A stretch of 55,712 nucleotides of DNA from Acidobacteriota bacterium (GCA_016213775.1 JACQZR010000160.1:1-55712), one strand, 5' to 3'. Shown: positions 1 through 7,951, counted from the first letter of the stretch. The notes: generated from the letters alone by a model not told the origin. A program made the numbers and translations.

Positions 1-176
1 ACCAGGCGGTGCGCGGCAACGGAGGGACGGTCAGGCTGGTGTTTCTACCTAACGAATCGCACGGGTATGTGGGCCGGGAGAGTGTGGAGCACACGCTTGC
101 CGAGATGATTGGATGGTTCGATAAGTACGTCAAGAATGCGGGGTCGGGGGTCGGGTCGGGGGCGCAGGCGCAGTAG
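1..176 (+). CDS. C-terminal end of a S9 family (prolyl oligopeptidase-like) peptidase, partial
   Basis: The frame is open from base 3 to the TAG at 174-176 and gives 57 residues. It reads LVFLPNESHGY, then GRESVEHTLAEM, then WFDKYVKN, which is the usual end of secreted S9 peptidases (dipeptidyl or glutamyl peptidase-like). The His of ESHGY is where the family carries the catalytic His of its Ser-Asp-His triad. The tail after the fold is Gly/Ser/Gln-rich and looks like a disordered end. The rest of the gene lies left of the window. Its last 47 bases overlap the end of the convergent YCII gene. The family call rests only on this C-terminal block, so the substrate is unknown. Confidence 0.75.
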   Translation, partial: QAVRGNGGTVRLVFLPNESHGYVGRESVEHTLAEMIGWFDKYVKNAGSGVGSGAQAQ

Positions 177-567
177 CGTTTTGTCTCCGCCGCTGCTCGC
201 TTGCCTTCACGATTTCGCTCATGTCCCCTGCTGGCCGAATCTCGAAAATGTTGCCGTAAGTCAGAGCCGGATGCTGGCCGATGAGCTGTACGGCATGATT
301 CATGTCCCTCGCCTCAAGAACGAGAATGCCGCCGAGTTGTTCCTTGGTTTCCGCATAGGGACCGTCGGTGGTGGCCACTTTGCCATTCTTCCAAGACAGG
401 GTTAAGGCGGTTTCCGGACCCTGAAGCGCTTCGCCACCACCCCAGTGCCCGTTGGCGCGAAGGTGATCGTCGTATTCAAGGCATCTGTCGAACATGGCGT
501 TTCGCTCGCTCTCAGTCATGGCCTCGAATTCGCGTTTGTCGTAGTACCCCAAACAGATATATTTCAC
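130..567 (-). CDS. DGPF/YCII-family protein (second copy)
   Basis: A 145-residue protein of the YCII/DGPF family (ferredoxin-like dimeric alpha-beta barrel fold). It starts MKYICLGYYDKREF and carries the family signature ATTDGPYAETKEQLGG near residues 85-100, here DGPY instead of DGPF. The GTG start is chosen because AGGAGG lies just upstream and because GTGA overlaps the stop of the preceding YCII gene, which suggests coupled translation. The last 30 or so residues are Pro/Thr-rich and lie outside the fold. Proteins of this family are the usual genomic partners of ECF42 sigma factors, and such a sigma gene sits just upstream. Their biochemical function is not established. The end overlaps a convergent S9 peptidase gene by 47 bases. 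Confidence 0.88.
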   Translation of the reverse strand: MKYICLGYYDKREFEAMTESERNAMFDRCLEYDDHLRANGHWGGGEALQGPETALTLSWKNGKVATTDGPYAETKEQLGGILVLEARDMNHAVQLIGQHPALTYGNIFEIRPAGDMSEIVKASEQRRRQNATAPAPPTRPPTPHS

Positions 568-941
568 TTGCTTCCTCCTGATCCTTGTTCCGGAGCCGGG
601 AAGAAAAGAAGCTCGCGCACCTCGCCCACCGCATCGCAGGTGATGGCACCCTTGCGCGCCCACGCCAGCGCCTCTTCCAGGTCTGCGCATTCCAGTATCC
701 AGAAACCGCCCATGTGCTCCTTGGTCTCGGTGTACGGTCCGTCGGTGACGAGCACCTTGCCGTCGGGCTGCTTGCGCAGCGTCTTCGCGTTGGCGGCGGC
801 AGAAATCCCGCAGGCGAACTTCCTCACGCCGGCAGCGATCAATTCGCGGTTGAGCGCGTGGATCTCCTCGATCATCGCTTCGGTCACCGTGGACGGGTCA
901 AAGTCGTCGGGGAGGTAGTTAGCAACCAGGTATTGTGGCAT
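564..941 (-). CDS. DGPF/YCII-family protein (first copy)
   Basis: A 125-residue YCII/DGPF family protein. It starts MPQYLVANYLPDDF and has the signature VTDGPYTETKEHMGGFWILE in the second half. The start codon is preceded by AAGGAG at a good distance. It is the first of two YCII genes, joined to the next by a GTGA stop/start overlap. The ECF42-type sigma gene ends 80 bases upstream, and a match to the ECF42 promoter lies between them, so this pair is probably the direct target of that sigma factor. The two paralogs are clearly related around the DGPY motif but differ elsewhere. No enzymatic role can be read from the sequence. Confidence 0.9.
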   Translation of the reverse strand: MPQYLVANYLPDDFDPSTVTEAMIEEIHALNRELIAAGVRKFACGISAAANAKTLRKQPDGKVLVTDGPYTETKEHMGGFWILECADLEEALAWARKGAITCDAVGEVRELLFFPAPEQGSGGSK

Positions 942-983
942 GACGTTTTTCTCCTTCGTAGCTCATCGTTCTTCTGTCCTATA

Positions 984-1009
984 GTCGTTGGGGAGACGGA
1001 GAATCGACA
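984..1009 (-). promoter_or_regulatory. Predicted ECF42-type promoter for the YCII gene pair
   Basis: On the minus strand, TGTCGA (1009-1004) is followed after exactly 16 bases by CGAC (987-984). This agrees with the ECF42 promoter pattern known from the literature (TGTCGA at -35, CGA/TC at -10). It ends about 42 bases before the first YCII start codon and lies in the gap after the sigma gene. No such motif was seen in front of the sigma gene itself. Confidence 0.6.
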
Positions 1010-1022
1010 GCCACTCCAATTT

Positions 1023-2285
1023 TTATTTCAACTGTCGAATCCGCGCTTGCAGGAATTGCCGCTCCGGTTCCTGTTGGGTCAGTGCCAGCGCCCTCTCATA
1101 GGAAGCCCGGGCCTCAGCGGTCCTGCCGAGCCTGCGGTACAACTCTGCACGGGCGGAATGCGCCAGGTAGTAATTCGCCAATTCGCCATGTCCCAACACC
1201 GCGTCGATATGCTTGAGACCGGCCTCTGGACCATCGCACATGGCAATGGCTACGGCGCGATTCAGATACGTGATCGGCGAAGGCTGAATTCGCACCAACT
1301 GGTTGTAAAGCGCAAGAATCTGCCGCCAGTCGGTGGCAGGGGCCGATTGCGCGTCCGCATGGACGGCGGCAATCGCAGCCTGCAGTGTGTAGGGGCCGAA
1401 GCGGTGGGATTTCAGAGCTTTCTCCACCAAGGCCACGCCCTCCGTGATCTGTTCGCGGTTCCAGAGCGCACGGTCTTGATGCTCCAGCAAGATCAGCTCT
1501 CCGGCGGGCGAGGTTCTCGCCGCGCGGCGGGATTCCTGCAACAGCATCAGAGCAAGCAGCCCAATGACTTCCGGCTCCGGCTGGAGCCCGGCCAGCAGTC
1601 GTCCTAAACGAATCGCCTCGCCAGTTAGCTCGGCCCGCGTTACCTCGGCTCCTGCCGCGGCCGAATAGCCCTCGTTAAAGACGAGATAGACGACATGAAG
1701 CACCGCGTCCAGCCGCTCCGGCAATTCATTGGGCGCGGGTACCTCGTAGGGAATCGACGCCTCTCGAATCTTTGCCTTGGCGCGTACGATGCGTTGGGCG
1801 AGCGTCGCTGGCGACACGAGAAATGCGCGGGCGATCTCTTCCGTGGTCAGGCCGCAGATTTCGCGAAGGGTGAGAGCAAGCTGTCCCTCCAGAGGCAGAG
1901 CGGGATGGCAGCAGGTGAAGATCAGACGGAGGCGATCATCGTCGATCTCTTCACCTCCGGTCTCTTCATTTCCGCCGGGCGCGTGGTTGACACGCGATTC
2001 CATTTGGGCAACAAGATCTCTCTGTGCCCCCTGGAAGCGCACGCGCCGACGAATCACGTCGATGGCCTTAAAGCGTGCCGTTGAAATCAGCCAAGGCCGT
2101 GGGTTGTCCGGAATACCAGTCTGAGACCAGAATTCCAGAGCGGCGGCGAATGACTCCTGCATGGCCTCTTCGGCGAGATCCAGATCTCCGAGGAGTCGCA
2201 CCAGCGTCGCCAGAACCCGGCCCGATTCCGACCGGTAAAGGGACTCAATGGTCTTGCTGAGTTGTTCGGGGACAGGCGCCGGCAT
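1023..2285 (-). CDS. ECF42-type RNA polymerase sigma factor with C-terminal helical extension
   Basis: A 420-residue sigma factor, about twice the size of a minimal ECF sigma. Region 2 covers roughly residues 10-85 ([19 protein letters not shown], then [20 protein letters not shown]), region 4 roughly 115-175 ([20 protein letters not shown] is the helix-turn-helix). The remaining 240 residues hold the DUF6596/TPR-like extension with YLVFNEGY near residue 205 and helical repeats such as [22 protein letters not shown]. This architecture, together with two DGPF/YCII genes directly downstream, defines the ECF42 group, which usually lacks an anti-sigma gene and is thought to be controlled through the C-terminal extension. 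No anti-sigma factor is seen here. The ATG start gives a complete region 2. Confidence 0.93.
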   Translation of the reverse strand: MPAPVPEQLSKTIESLYRSESGRVLATLVRLLGDLDLAEEAMQESFAAALEFWSQTGIPDNPRPWLISTARFKAIDVIRRRVRFQGAQRDLVAQMESRVNHAPGGNEETGGEEIDDDRLRLIFTCCHPALPLEGQLALTLREICGLTTEEIARAFLVSPATLAQRIVRAKAKIREASIPYEVPAPNELPERLDAVLHVVYLVFNEGYSAAAGAEVTRAELTGEAIRLGRLLAGLQPEPEVIGLLALMLLQESRRAARTSPAGELILLEHQDRALWNREQITEGVALVEKALKSHRFGPYTLQAAIAAVHADAQSAPATDWRQILALYNQLVRIQPSPITYLNRAVAIAMCDGPEAGLKHIDAVLGHGELANYYLAHSARAELYRRLGRTAEARASYERALALTQQEPERQFLQARIRQLK

Positions 2286-2387
2286 CTACGCCAAGCTAGC
2301 AAACGGAATGGCTCGGTTCAAATGCGCTCGGGCTGTGCCACGCGGCGGGCGGCGAACTTCACGCGGACTCAGCGAGCATACTCGCAC

Positions 2388-2831
2388 TCAGTCCCCGAGT
2401 TGTGCAATCCCCACGTCGGAGGGCACACGTAGGAATCCGGCGGCAGCGAAGTGCGAGTCGAATGCGAACGCGTGGCGGATGCGCTCGGCCCGCATGAACG
2501 CGAAACTGGTGGCATCTACGAAGCTGAAGTCATGGTCACGGTATCGGTCGAGGATCGCGAAGGCGCGCTGCTCCAGGTCCTGAGAGACGAAGACGCACTC
2601 CAGTCGCCTCGTCTGGTGGAGTGATTCCAGGAATCTCCGGCAGGCATCATAGCCGCGTGTCACACGCAGCAGCGTGTAGGTCTCGCCGACGATGTGGTTC
2701 GTCGTGACAAGCACAGTCGGCAGCACGAGCAGACCTCTGAGGGCGCTGGCGGCCTCCTCGTGATGTGCATCACCGATGACCTGAGCAGCAAACCACGCGC
2801 CGCTATCGACAAATACTCGCCGAGGCGTCAT
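2388..2831 (-). CDS. PIN-domain ribonuclease toxin, VapC-like
   Basis: A 147-residue PIN-domain protein. The four acidic metal-binding positions of the family are all visible: D9 in VFVDSGAW, E50 in NHIVGETY, D106 in FSFVDATSF and D125 in AFDSHF. VapC toxins are Mg-dependent endoribonucleases, mostly cutting tRNA or rRNA. The start codon overlaps the stop of the small ribbon-helix-helix gene (ATGA), the usual antitoxin-then-toxin order. Length is typical for the family. The target RNA cannot be predicted. With the acidic residues intact, the toxin is probably active. Confidence 0.9.
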   Translation of the reverse strand: MTPRRVFVDSGAWFAAQVIGDAHHEEAASALRGLLVLPTVLVTTNHIVGETYTLLRVTRGYDACRRFLESLHQTRRLECVFVSQDLEQRAFAILDRYRDHDFSFVDATSFAFMRAERIRHAFAFDSHFAAAGFLRVPSDVGIAQLGD

Positions 2832-3082
2832 CGCGGACGGTTGCGCGCGCGTTCAGCGCGGGCCAGGATACGATCGTGGCGGTCCGAAGCGTCCGACCGG
2901 CGGCTGCGACCGGCTTGACCGATAAGGCTGAGTAGCGGTTCCTCCTCCTCGGATTCAGTCCGAAGCAACAGATCTAGTGCACGGCGAATGAGCTTCCCCT
3001 TAGACTCGCGGCGCTTCGCCGCCAGGCCCTCGAGCCGACGATCCTGATCCTCCGGCAGCAGAATCTGCACGCGCGTCATCAT
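2828..3082 (-). CDS. Ribbon-helix-helix antitoxin of the VapBC-like pair
   Basis: An 84-residue protein that starts MMTRVQILLPEDQDRRLEGL. The first 40 residues form a short beta strand and two helices (SKGKLIRRALDLLL), as in CopG/Arc type DNA-binding antitoxins. The C-terminal half is acidic and then Arg-rich and presumably wraps the PIN toxin. Two neighbouring ATG codons are possible starts, with GAGG nine bases upstream; a start 15 bases earlier cannot be excluded. The gene overlaps the toxin start by ATGA. A 7-bp inverted repeat covers its own start region, which suggests autoregulation. Confidence 0.8.
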   Translation of the reverse strand: MMTRVQILLPEDQDRRLEGLAAKRRESKGKLIRRALDLLLRTESEEEEPLLSLIGQAGRSRRSDASDRHDRILARAERARNRPR

Positions 3083-3083
3083 A

Positions 3084-3130
3084 TTGTGTAGCCTCATCAG
3101 TATGATACACAAGTAAGGTGAGATTGTGCA
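3084..3130 (-). promoter_or_regulatory. Candidate promoter and operator of the VapBC-like operon
   Basis: A perfect inverted repeat TTGTGTA (3084-3090) and TACACAA (3106-3112) with a 15-base spacer sits just before the antitoxin start. The half-site centres are 22 bases apart, two helical turns, as expected for two ribbon-helix-helix dimers side by side. On the minus strand TATCAT (3107-3102) could be the -10 box and TGCACA (3130-3125) a weak -35 box at 17-base spacing, so the repeat would cover the -10 box and the transcription start. A third half-site-like ATTGTGCA lies at 3123-3130. Confidence 0.45.
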
Positions 3131-3154
3131 GCCCGCGGGAAAGATCAGTGGATC

Positions 3155-3192
3155 GGCCAATTGACAATCGGCCGGCAGCTTGACAAGCTGCC
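3155..3192. repeat. Two back-to-back 19-bp palindromes with identical GAC centres
   Basis: Two hyphenated palindromes abut exactly. The first is GGCCAATT-gac-AATCGGCC (3155-3173, one imperfect pair), the second GGCAGCTT-gac-AAGCTGCC (3174-3192, perfect 8-bp arms). Both have TTGACAA or TTGACAAT at the centre, and the pitch is 19 bases. They lie between the divergent VapBC-like operon and the large secreted protein gene. They could be a double operator or a small structured repeat. Confidence 0.6.
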
Positions 3193-3209
3193 CCGCAAAC
3201 AGCACTAAT
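3180..3209 (+). promoter_or_regulatory. Possible sigma-70 type promoter for the secreted repeat protein
   Basis: TTGACA at 3180-3185 lies at the centre of the second palindrome. ACTAAT at 3204-3209, after 18 bases, could be the -10 box. Transcription would begin about 33 bases before the start codon at 3249. The -10 box matches only four of six consensus bases, and acidobacterial promoters are poorly defined, so this is tentative. Confidence 0.3.
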
Positions 3210-3248
3210 CTGCATGCTAGACTTGCGGCCAACGGGAGGTCTAGTGTC

Positions 3249-6200
3249 ATGTGTAGCCGAATACGAGCGGGGATCGGCCTGATCTTATCGCTCACCGCCG
3301 CTTTCTCTCAGACAACCGTTCCGATCAGCGGTCCGTCCGGCGAACAACTCGATGTGCGCGGAATCAACAAAGCCGGCGACGTGGTTGGAGTCGTCTGTTG
3401 TATTTCTGGAGAACGCGGGTTCGTGCGCTATGCCGATGGGGCGTTTCGCTTCCTGGATTTTCCAGGAGCGGCAATCACGCTTGCACTCGGAATGAGTGAG
3501 AGCGGTGACATCGTGGGTGCCTACGGCGCGAACATTGACCAGCTACATGGGTTTTTGCGGGATTCCAGCGGGAATTTCACCAGCATCGATCATCCAGGTG
3601 CAGTCACCACCATCGCATACGGAATCAACAAACAGCGGCAAATCGTGGGGAGCTTCTCCACGTCCACCAAAGGGCCCACGGCCTTCGTCCGCGCGGCCGA
3701 TGGCACGTTTGCGGATATTCCATCAACGGTTTTTCCAACGAATCTCACCGGGGCGTATGCGGTTAATGATCTTGGCCAGATTATTGGCCGCAGGTATTTC
3801 TATGGGAGCGATAGCGTGAGGGGCGCGAACTTCCTGCGGCAGCCGGACGGAACCATCACGGAGTTCGAACCCTTTTACTCACACGCTACGTATCCCCGTT
3901 ATTGGGGTTTGAACAACAAGGGCGTGCTGGTGGGAACGAATTATCAGAGTGGCGTTCTCATGCGCTGGGGAGAACAGCCCGTGACTTTCACGATCCCGGA
4001 CCATGATCCACCCATGGCGATCAATGATGCGGGGCAGCTTGGCGGGCGGGGCTATATTGTCAATCCCTGTTCGGCACCGGTTTCGCCGATGGCGCGGTCA
4101 CACGGAGGAGGAGCCGAGGCAGGTGCGCTCGATGTGCAGCCCTCCGGATTCTGCCCCTGGTATGCGGAAGCGTCGGCTCCGTGGATTACTTTCACGGCAA
4201 GCGTGGGCGCCGGATCCGGCAAGGTCCATTACTCCCTGTCAGCGAACGCTGGTGCACAGCGGACCGGAACAATCACGGTTGCCGGGACCGCGGTCACTAT
4301 CACGCAGGCTGGCAGCGGGTGCACTTATTCGAGCGCGCCAAGCTCCGTTGTAGTGGCTGCGAGCGGCGGCGGCGGAGCAATCGGCATCACCACGCAAGAC
4401 AGCTGTCTCTGGCAAGCCTCGACCACATCGCCGTGGGTCATCTTCTCGGCTTCCGGCACTGGTAGCGGAAGCGCAAATTACACTGTCCAAGCCAATACGA
4501 CTGCGGCGAGCCGGACCGCGGTTCTCAACATTGGCGGCCAGTCCGTGAATCTCCAGCAGACCGCCTGCGCGTATACGCTCGGCGTCCCGCAGACTGTTCC
4601 CGCCGGAGGAGGCACGCAAACGATCCCGGTTGGCACAACCTGTTCCTACTGGCTGGCATGGGCGAGCGTCCCCTGGGTTACGATCAACTGGCCGGGCAAC
4701 GGCACTGGACCAGGCTCTTTCAGTTTTAGCGTCGGTGTTAACCCCGGCGTCACATCGCGAACCGCAACCATCACAGTGGGCACCCAGTCGATTTCGATCG
4801 TCCAGGCGCCATCGGGTACGTGCCTGTATCAGTTGAACCCAACTTCTCTTTCGCTTGCCGCGAGCGCTTCCGCATCCGGAGTCTCTCTCGTTACGGGTGA
4901 TGGTTGCCCGTGGACCGCAACCACCGACTCCGACTGGATACGAATCGAGGGCAGTACTTCAGGCGCGGGTAGCGGGACGATCAACGTCACAGTCGTCACG
5001 AATACAACGAGCGCCTCGCGCACCGGAGCCCTTCGAGTGGGGTCCGCGGCGCTCACCATTACCCAGGCGGCTGCGTTGGTTCCGGCCGGACTTCGGTTTG
5101 TCCCCCTGCCTCCATGCCGCGTCATGGAAACGCGCGGGCAGTACAACTTCGAGGGCCGAACCGGTAGTTTTGGACCGCCAGCACTCAATGCGGGCGAGTA
5201 CCGCACACTCGATCTTCCGGCATCGAATGTCTGTAGTATCCCCTCCACGGCGAGAGCGTACGTCTTGAATGTGACATTGATCCCCGTGGCTGGAGTGAAC
5301 TACGCCACCGTTTCGCCGGCAGGCGAGACGCGCCCCAACGTCTGGACCATCCGCTCTCCTGACGGCCAGGTGGTGGCCAACTCCACCATCGTCGGCGCAG
5401 GAAGCAATGGCCGCATCGCTGTCTACACGTCCGATGCCAGCGATGTGGTGCTGGACATCAGCGGTTATTTTGTCGACAGCAACGCAAGTAACGGCCTCGC
5501 CTTTTACCCAATGACGCCGTGCCGCGTTGGCGATACGCGCAGTCAATACCGGCCGACTCCTGGGCCGTTTGGCCCTCCAGCACTGGCCGCACGCGAAACT
5601 CGAAAATTCCGGATTCCGGCGACACCCTACTGCCAGGTGCCACAGGCAGCCGCCTATTCGATGACGCTGACCGTTTTGCCAGGCGGCCCGCTGGCCTACC
5701 TCACAGCGTGGCCCGATGGCAACCCGCAGCCGAATGTTTCGAACCTCAATGCGCTTGGCGGACGAGTGCTGGCGAACAACGTCATTGTTCCGGCCGGCCC
5801 GGACGGCACGATAGATGTTTTCGCCTCTGACACAACGGATCTGGTTCTGGACATCAACGGATACTTCGCACCGGATGATGGCAGAAGCGGCCTGTTCTAC
5901 TTTCCGGTGACGCAATGCCGCGTGAGCGACTCCACCAGCGGGGCAGGTGCTTTTCCGGACGACACCGCACGGACGATCCATATGTTGACCGCGGCGTGTC
6001 CCTATCTGCCAGCCGGTGCCCAAGCCTACGCGATCAACGTGACGGCACTGCCCAATTCCAATGCAATGCCTTTTCTGAGCGTGTATCCCACCGGCCAGCC
6101 GCGTCCTAACGCATCAATTCTGAATAGCTTCCAGGGCCAGATCGTCACCAATTCGGCTATCGTGCCGGCCGGAACTAATGGCGCGATCGACGTCTATGTC

Positions 6201-6251
6201 TATCGGAGGACCGATGTGGTGGTGGAGATCAGTGGCTACTTCGGCAGATGA
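3249..6251 (+). CDS. Secreted repeat protein: HAF repeats, four BACON-like domains and three C-terminal beta repeats
   Basis: A 1000-residue secreted protein. The start at ATG 3249 has GGGAGG nine bases upstream and gives a signal peptide (residues 1-25, ending LTAAFSQ). Residues 40-270 carry HAF-type repeats (GINKAGDVVGV, GMSESGDIVGAY, GINKQRQIVGSF), which may form a propeller. Residues 275-612 contain four BACON-like units, each with a Cys, a Trp-rich SPWVIF-type strand and an ending like TITQA. Three related units of about 130 residues follow, starting near 617, 752 and 884 (PCRVMETR, PCRVGDTR, QCRVSDST) and closing with ISGYF, INGYF and ISGYF. BACON domains are thought to bind carbohydrate or mucin-like material; no catalytic domain is visible. 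It is probably a surface or extracellular binding protein. Confidence 0.85.
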   Translation: MCSRIRAGIGLILSLTAAFSQTTVPISGPSGEQLDVRGINKAGDVVGVVCCISGERGFVRYADGAFRFLDFPGAAITLALGMSESGDIVGAYGANIDQLHGFLRDSSGNFTSIDHPGAVTTIAYGINKQRQIVGSFSTSTKGPTAFVRAADGTFADIPSTVFPTNLTGAYAVNDLGQIIGRRYFYGSDSVRGANFLRQPDGTITEFEPFYSHATYPRYWGLNNKGVLVGTNYQSGVLMRWGEQPVTFTIPDHDPPMAINDAGQLGGRGYIVNPCSAPVSPMARSHGGGAEAGALDVQPSGFCPWYAEASAPWITFTASVGAGSGKVHYSLSANAGAQRTGTITVAGTAVTITQAGSGCTYSSAPSSVVVAASGGGGAIGITTQDSCLWQASTTSPWVIFSASGTGSGSANYTVQANTTAASRTAVLNIGGQSVNLQQTACAYTLGVPQTVPAGGGTQTIPVGTTCSYWLAWASVPWVTINWPGNGTGPGSFSFSVGVNPGVTSRTATITVGTQSISIVQAPSGTCLYQLNPTSLSLAASASASGVSLVTGDGCPWTATTDSDWIRIEGSTSGAGSGTINVTVVTNTTSASRTGALRVGSAALTITQAAALVPAGLRFVPLPPCRVMETRGQYNFEGRTGSFGPPALNAGEYRTLDLPASNVCSIPSTARAYVLNVTLIPVAGVNYATVSPAGETRPNVWTIRSPDGQVVANSTIVGAGSNGRIAVYTSDASDVVLDISGYFVDSNASNGLAFYPMTPCRVGDTRSQYRPTPGPFGPPALAARETRKFRIPATPYCQVPQAAAYSMTLTVLPGGPLAYLTAWPDGNPQPNVSNLNALGGRVLANNVIVPAGPDGTIDVFASDTTDLVLDINGYFAPDDGRSGLFYFPVTQCRVSDSTSGAGAFPDDTARTIHMLTAACPYLPAGAQAYAINVTALPNSNAMPFLSVYPTGQPRPNASILNSFQGQIVTNSAIVPAGTNGAIDVYVYRRTDVVVEISGYFGR

Positions 6252-6253
6252 GC

Positions 6254-6292
6254 AAAAAAGAGCCAGACGCGCCTGTACCGCGCACGTCTGGC
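6254..6292 (-). terminator. Intrinsic terminator of the histidine kinase gene
   Basis: GCCAGACG (6262-6269) pairs with CGTCTGGC (6285-6292), with extra CGC/GCG pairing inside. On the minus strand the hairpin is followed by TCTTTTTT (complement of the A-run at 6254-6259). It lies 30 bases after the kinase stop codon and just behind the stop codon of the convergent secreted protein gene. For the plus strand there is no T-run after the hairpin. Confidence 0.8.
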
Positions 6293-6321
6293 CGAGTTCT
6301 GGGGTGACAACAAAAACTTAC

Positions 6322-7950
6322 TTAGTGGCCGGCGCTTGCCCCGCGCACCAGGAACAGCCCTTTCGCACGCTCCGGCTGTTCGGCTTCGGTGAATCGCGGC
6401 AGGTAGATCCTGACCGTCGTGCCTTGGTCCGGCACGCTCTGTACGACCACATTGCCGCCGGCCTGCCGCACCGCTCCATACACAGTGGAAAGGCCGAGTC
6501 CCGCGCCCTTCGTCCGTTTGGTCGTGTAGTACGGCTCAAACAAGTGCTGCCGCGTCGCGGCGTCCATGCCCTTCCCGCTGTCGGCCACCGACAGTAGCAG
6601 GTACTCGCCCTCAGAGAGTTGAGCGGTACGCCGCGCGGTGGCCGCATCCAGCGAGGCATTGCCGGTTTCGATGGTGAGCTTGCCGCCGTTCGGCATGGCA
6701 TCCCGCGCATTCACCACGAGATTGAGGATCACCTGTTCGATCCAACCGGCATCAGCGCGCAATTGACCCAATTCCAGATCCAGCATGGTGCTCACCTGCA
6801 CCTGCTCGCCAAGCAGCATGCCGATCATCGGCTTCATTTCGTGAATCAGGTCGTTCAGGTTGAAGATGGAAGTGCGCAGCGGCTGTTTGCGGCTGAACAC
6901 AAGTAATTGGCTCGTCAGCGCCGCCGCCCGGTCGCTCGCCTTCTTGATCTCTTGCACGTCACGGCGGAGGGGGTCGCCATCTTCCATACCGTGCAGCACG
7001 AGCTCGCTGTAGCCCTGAATCGAAGTCAGCAATTCGTTGAACTGATGGGCGACACCGCCTGCCAGACGTTCCAGCGCATCGAGCGACGGGCCCTGTCCGT
7101 TGGCCGCGGCCGGCGCTTCCATCGCGGTCAGAATCGCGTATTCCGGCCGTCCGTTGCTCCCCTGCATCGCGGTCATCACTGACAACACCGCGGCGGTCTT
7201 GCCGGAGGCCAGCTTCCAGTGGTAGGCCCCCTTGTCGATCGCATTGCCCGAGATCACTTGCGCGACAGCCACCTTGCCGCGAGTCCACTCGCCGTTCGCC
7301 AGCAGCAGTTCGTAGAAGTAACGGGTTTCCAGTTCCGTTTGCGGATATCCGGTCAGCTCCAGAAAGGCAGGGTTTGTCCGGACAATCCGGCCTTCCCTAT
7401 CCAGTACAACGATCGGGGCTCCGACGGAGTGCAGAAGGCCGCCCATTAATTCCGCTTCTTTCGCGAGGCGCTGCAACTGGACCCGCTCCGTCAGGTCCCG
7501 TGCAGTGCAAACGAACAGCCTCCCGCCAGTCTCCGGCACCTCTGTGAAACGCAGATCCAGAGGTACATAAGTTCCATCCTTGCGCTTTCCGTTTACTTCC
7601 ACTCCGAGACCGTTCTCGGTGCGGCGAACGCCAGGCAGGGCATTCCAACCCAGCGTCGTTGCCGTTCCCGCCGCCGCCGGCAAGAGCATGCCTACATGCT
7701 GCCCGATCACCTCTTTCGGCGCGTACCCGAAGAGCCTCTCTGCCGCCATGTTGAATGCGACAACGATGCCGCCGGCACTCACGCGGAAGGTGGGGTCAAG
7801 CGCCGCGGCTTCCACCCGTCGAATGCCATCGAAGCCACGGGTCTTTTCATCGCGCAGTTGATTGCGCAGCAGCCAAACCACGAAGGCCGCGGGCACCAGA
7901 ACCGCTACGGCGAGCAGCAGGCTTTGCGGAAATAGGAGCAAGGATTCCAT
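6322..7950 (-). CDS. PAS-domain sensor histidine kinase, membrane-anchored orphan
   Basis: A 542-residue kinase. A membrane segment at about residues 6-28 is followed by two PAS domains (about 45-155 with ERLFGYAPKEVIGQ, and 170-280 with GRIVRTNPAFLELTGY), a dimerisation domain with the phospho-acceptor H302 in GGVAHQFNELL, and a HATPase domain (N box LNLVVNARDAM near 410, G1 DSGKGMD at 457, G2 KGAGLGLSTVYG at 481). The residue after the His is Gln, where most kinases have Asp or Glu. The ATG at 7950 is preferred because the membrane segment follows directly; a TTG at 8022 would add 24 residues of doubtful sequence. No receiver-domain gene is next to it. The gene ends at a strong terminator. 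The signal it senses is unknown. Confidence 0.9.
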   Translation of the reverse strand: MESLLLFPQSLLLAVAVLVPAAFVVWLLRNQLRDEKTRGFDGIRRVEAAALDPTFRVSAGGIVVAFNMAAERLFGYAPKEVIGQHVGMLLPAAAGTATTLGWNALPGVRRTENGLGVEVNGKRKDGTYVPLDLRFTEVPETGGRLFVCTARDLTERVQLQRLAKEAELMGGLLHSVGAPIVVLDREGRIVRTNPAFLELTGYPQTELETRYFYELLLANGEWTRGKVAVAQVISGNAIDKGAYHWKLASGKTAAVLSVMTAMQGSNGRPEYAILTAMEAPAAANGQGPSLDALERLAGGVAHQFNELLTSIQGYSELVLHGMEDGDPLRRDVQEIKKASDRAAALTSQLLVFSRKQPLRTSIFNLNDLIHEMKPMIGMLLGEQVQVSTMLDLELGQLRADAGWIEQVILNLVVNARDAMPNGGKLTIETGNASLDAATARRTAQLSEGEYLLLSVADSGKGMDAATRQHLFEPYYTTKRTKGAGLGLSTVYGAVRQAGGNVVVQSVPDQGTTVRIYLPRFTEAEQPERAKGLFLVRGASAGH

Positions 7951-7951
7951 A

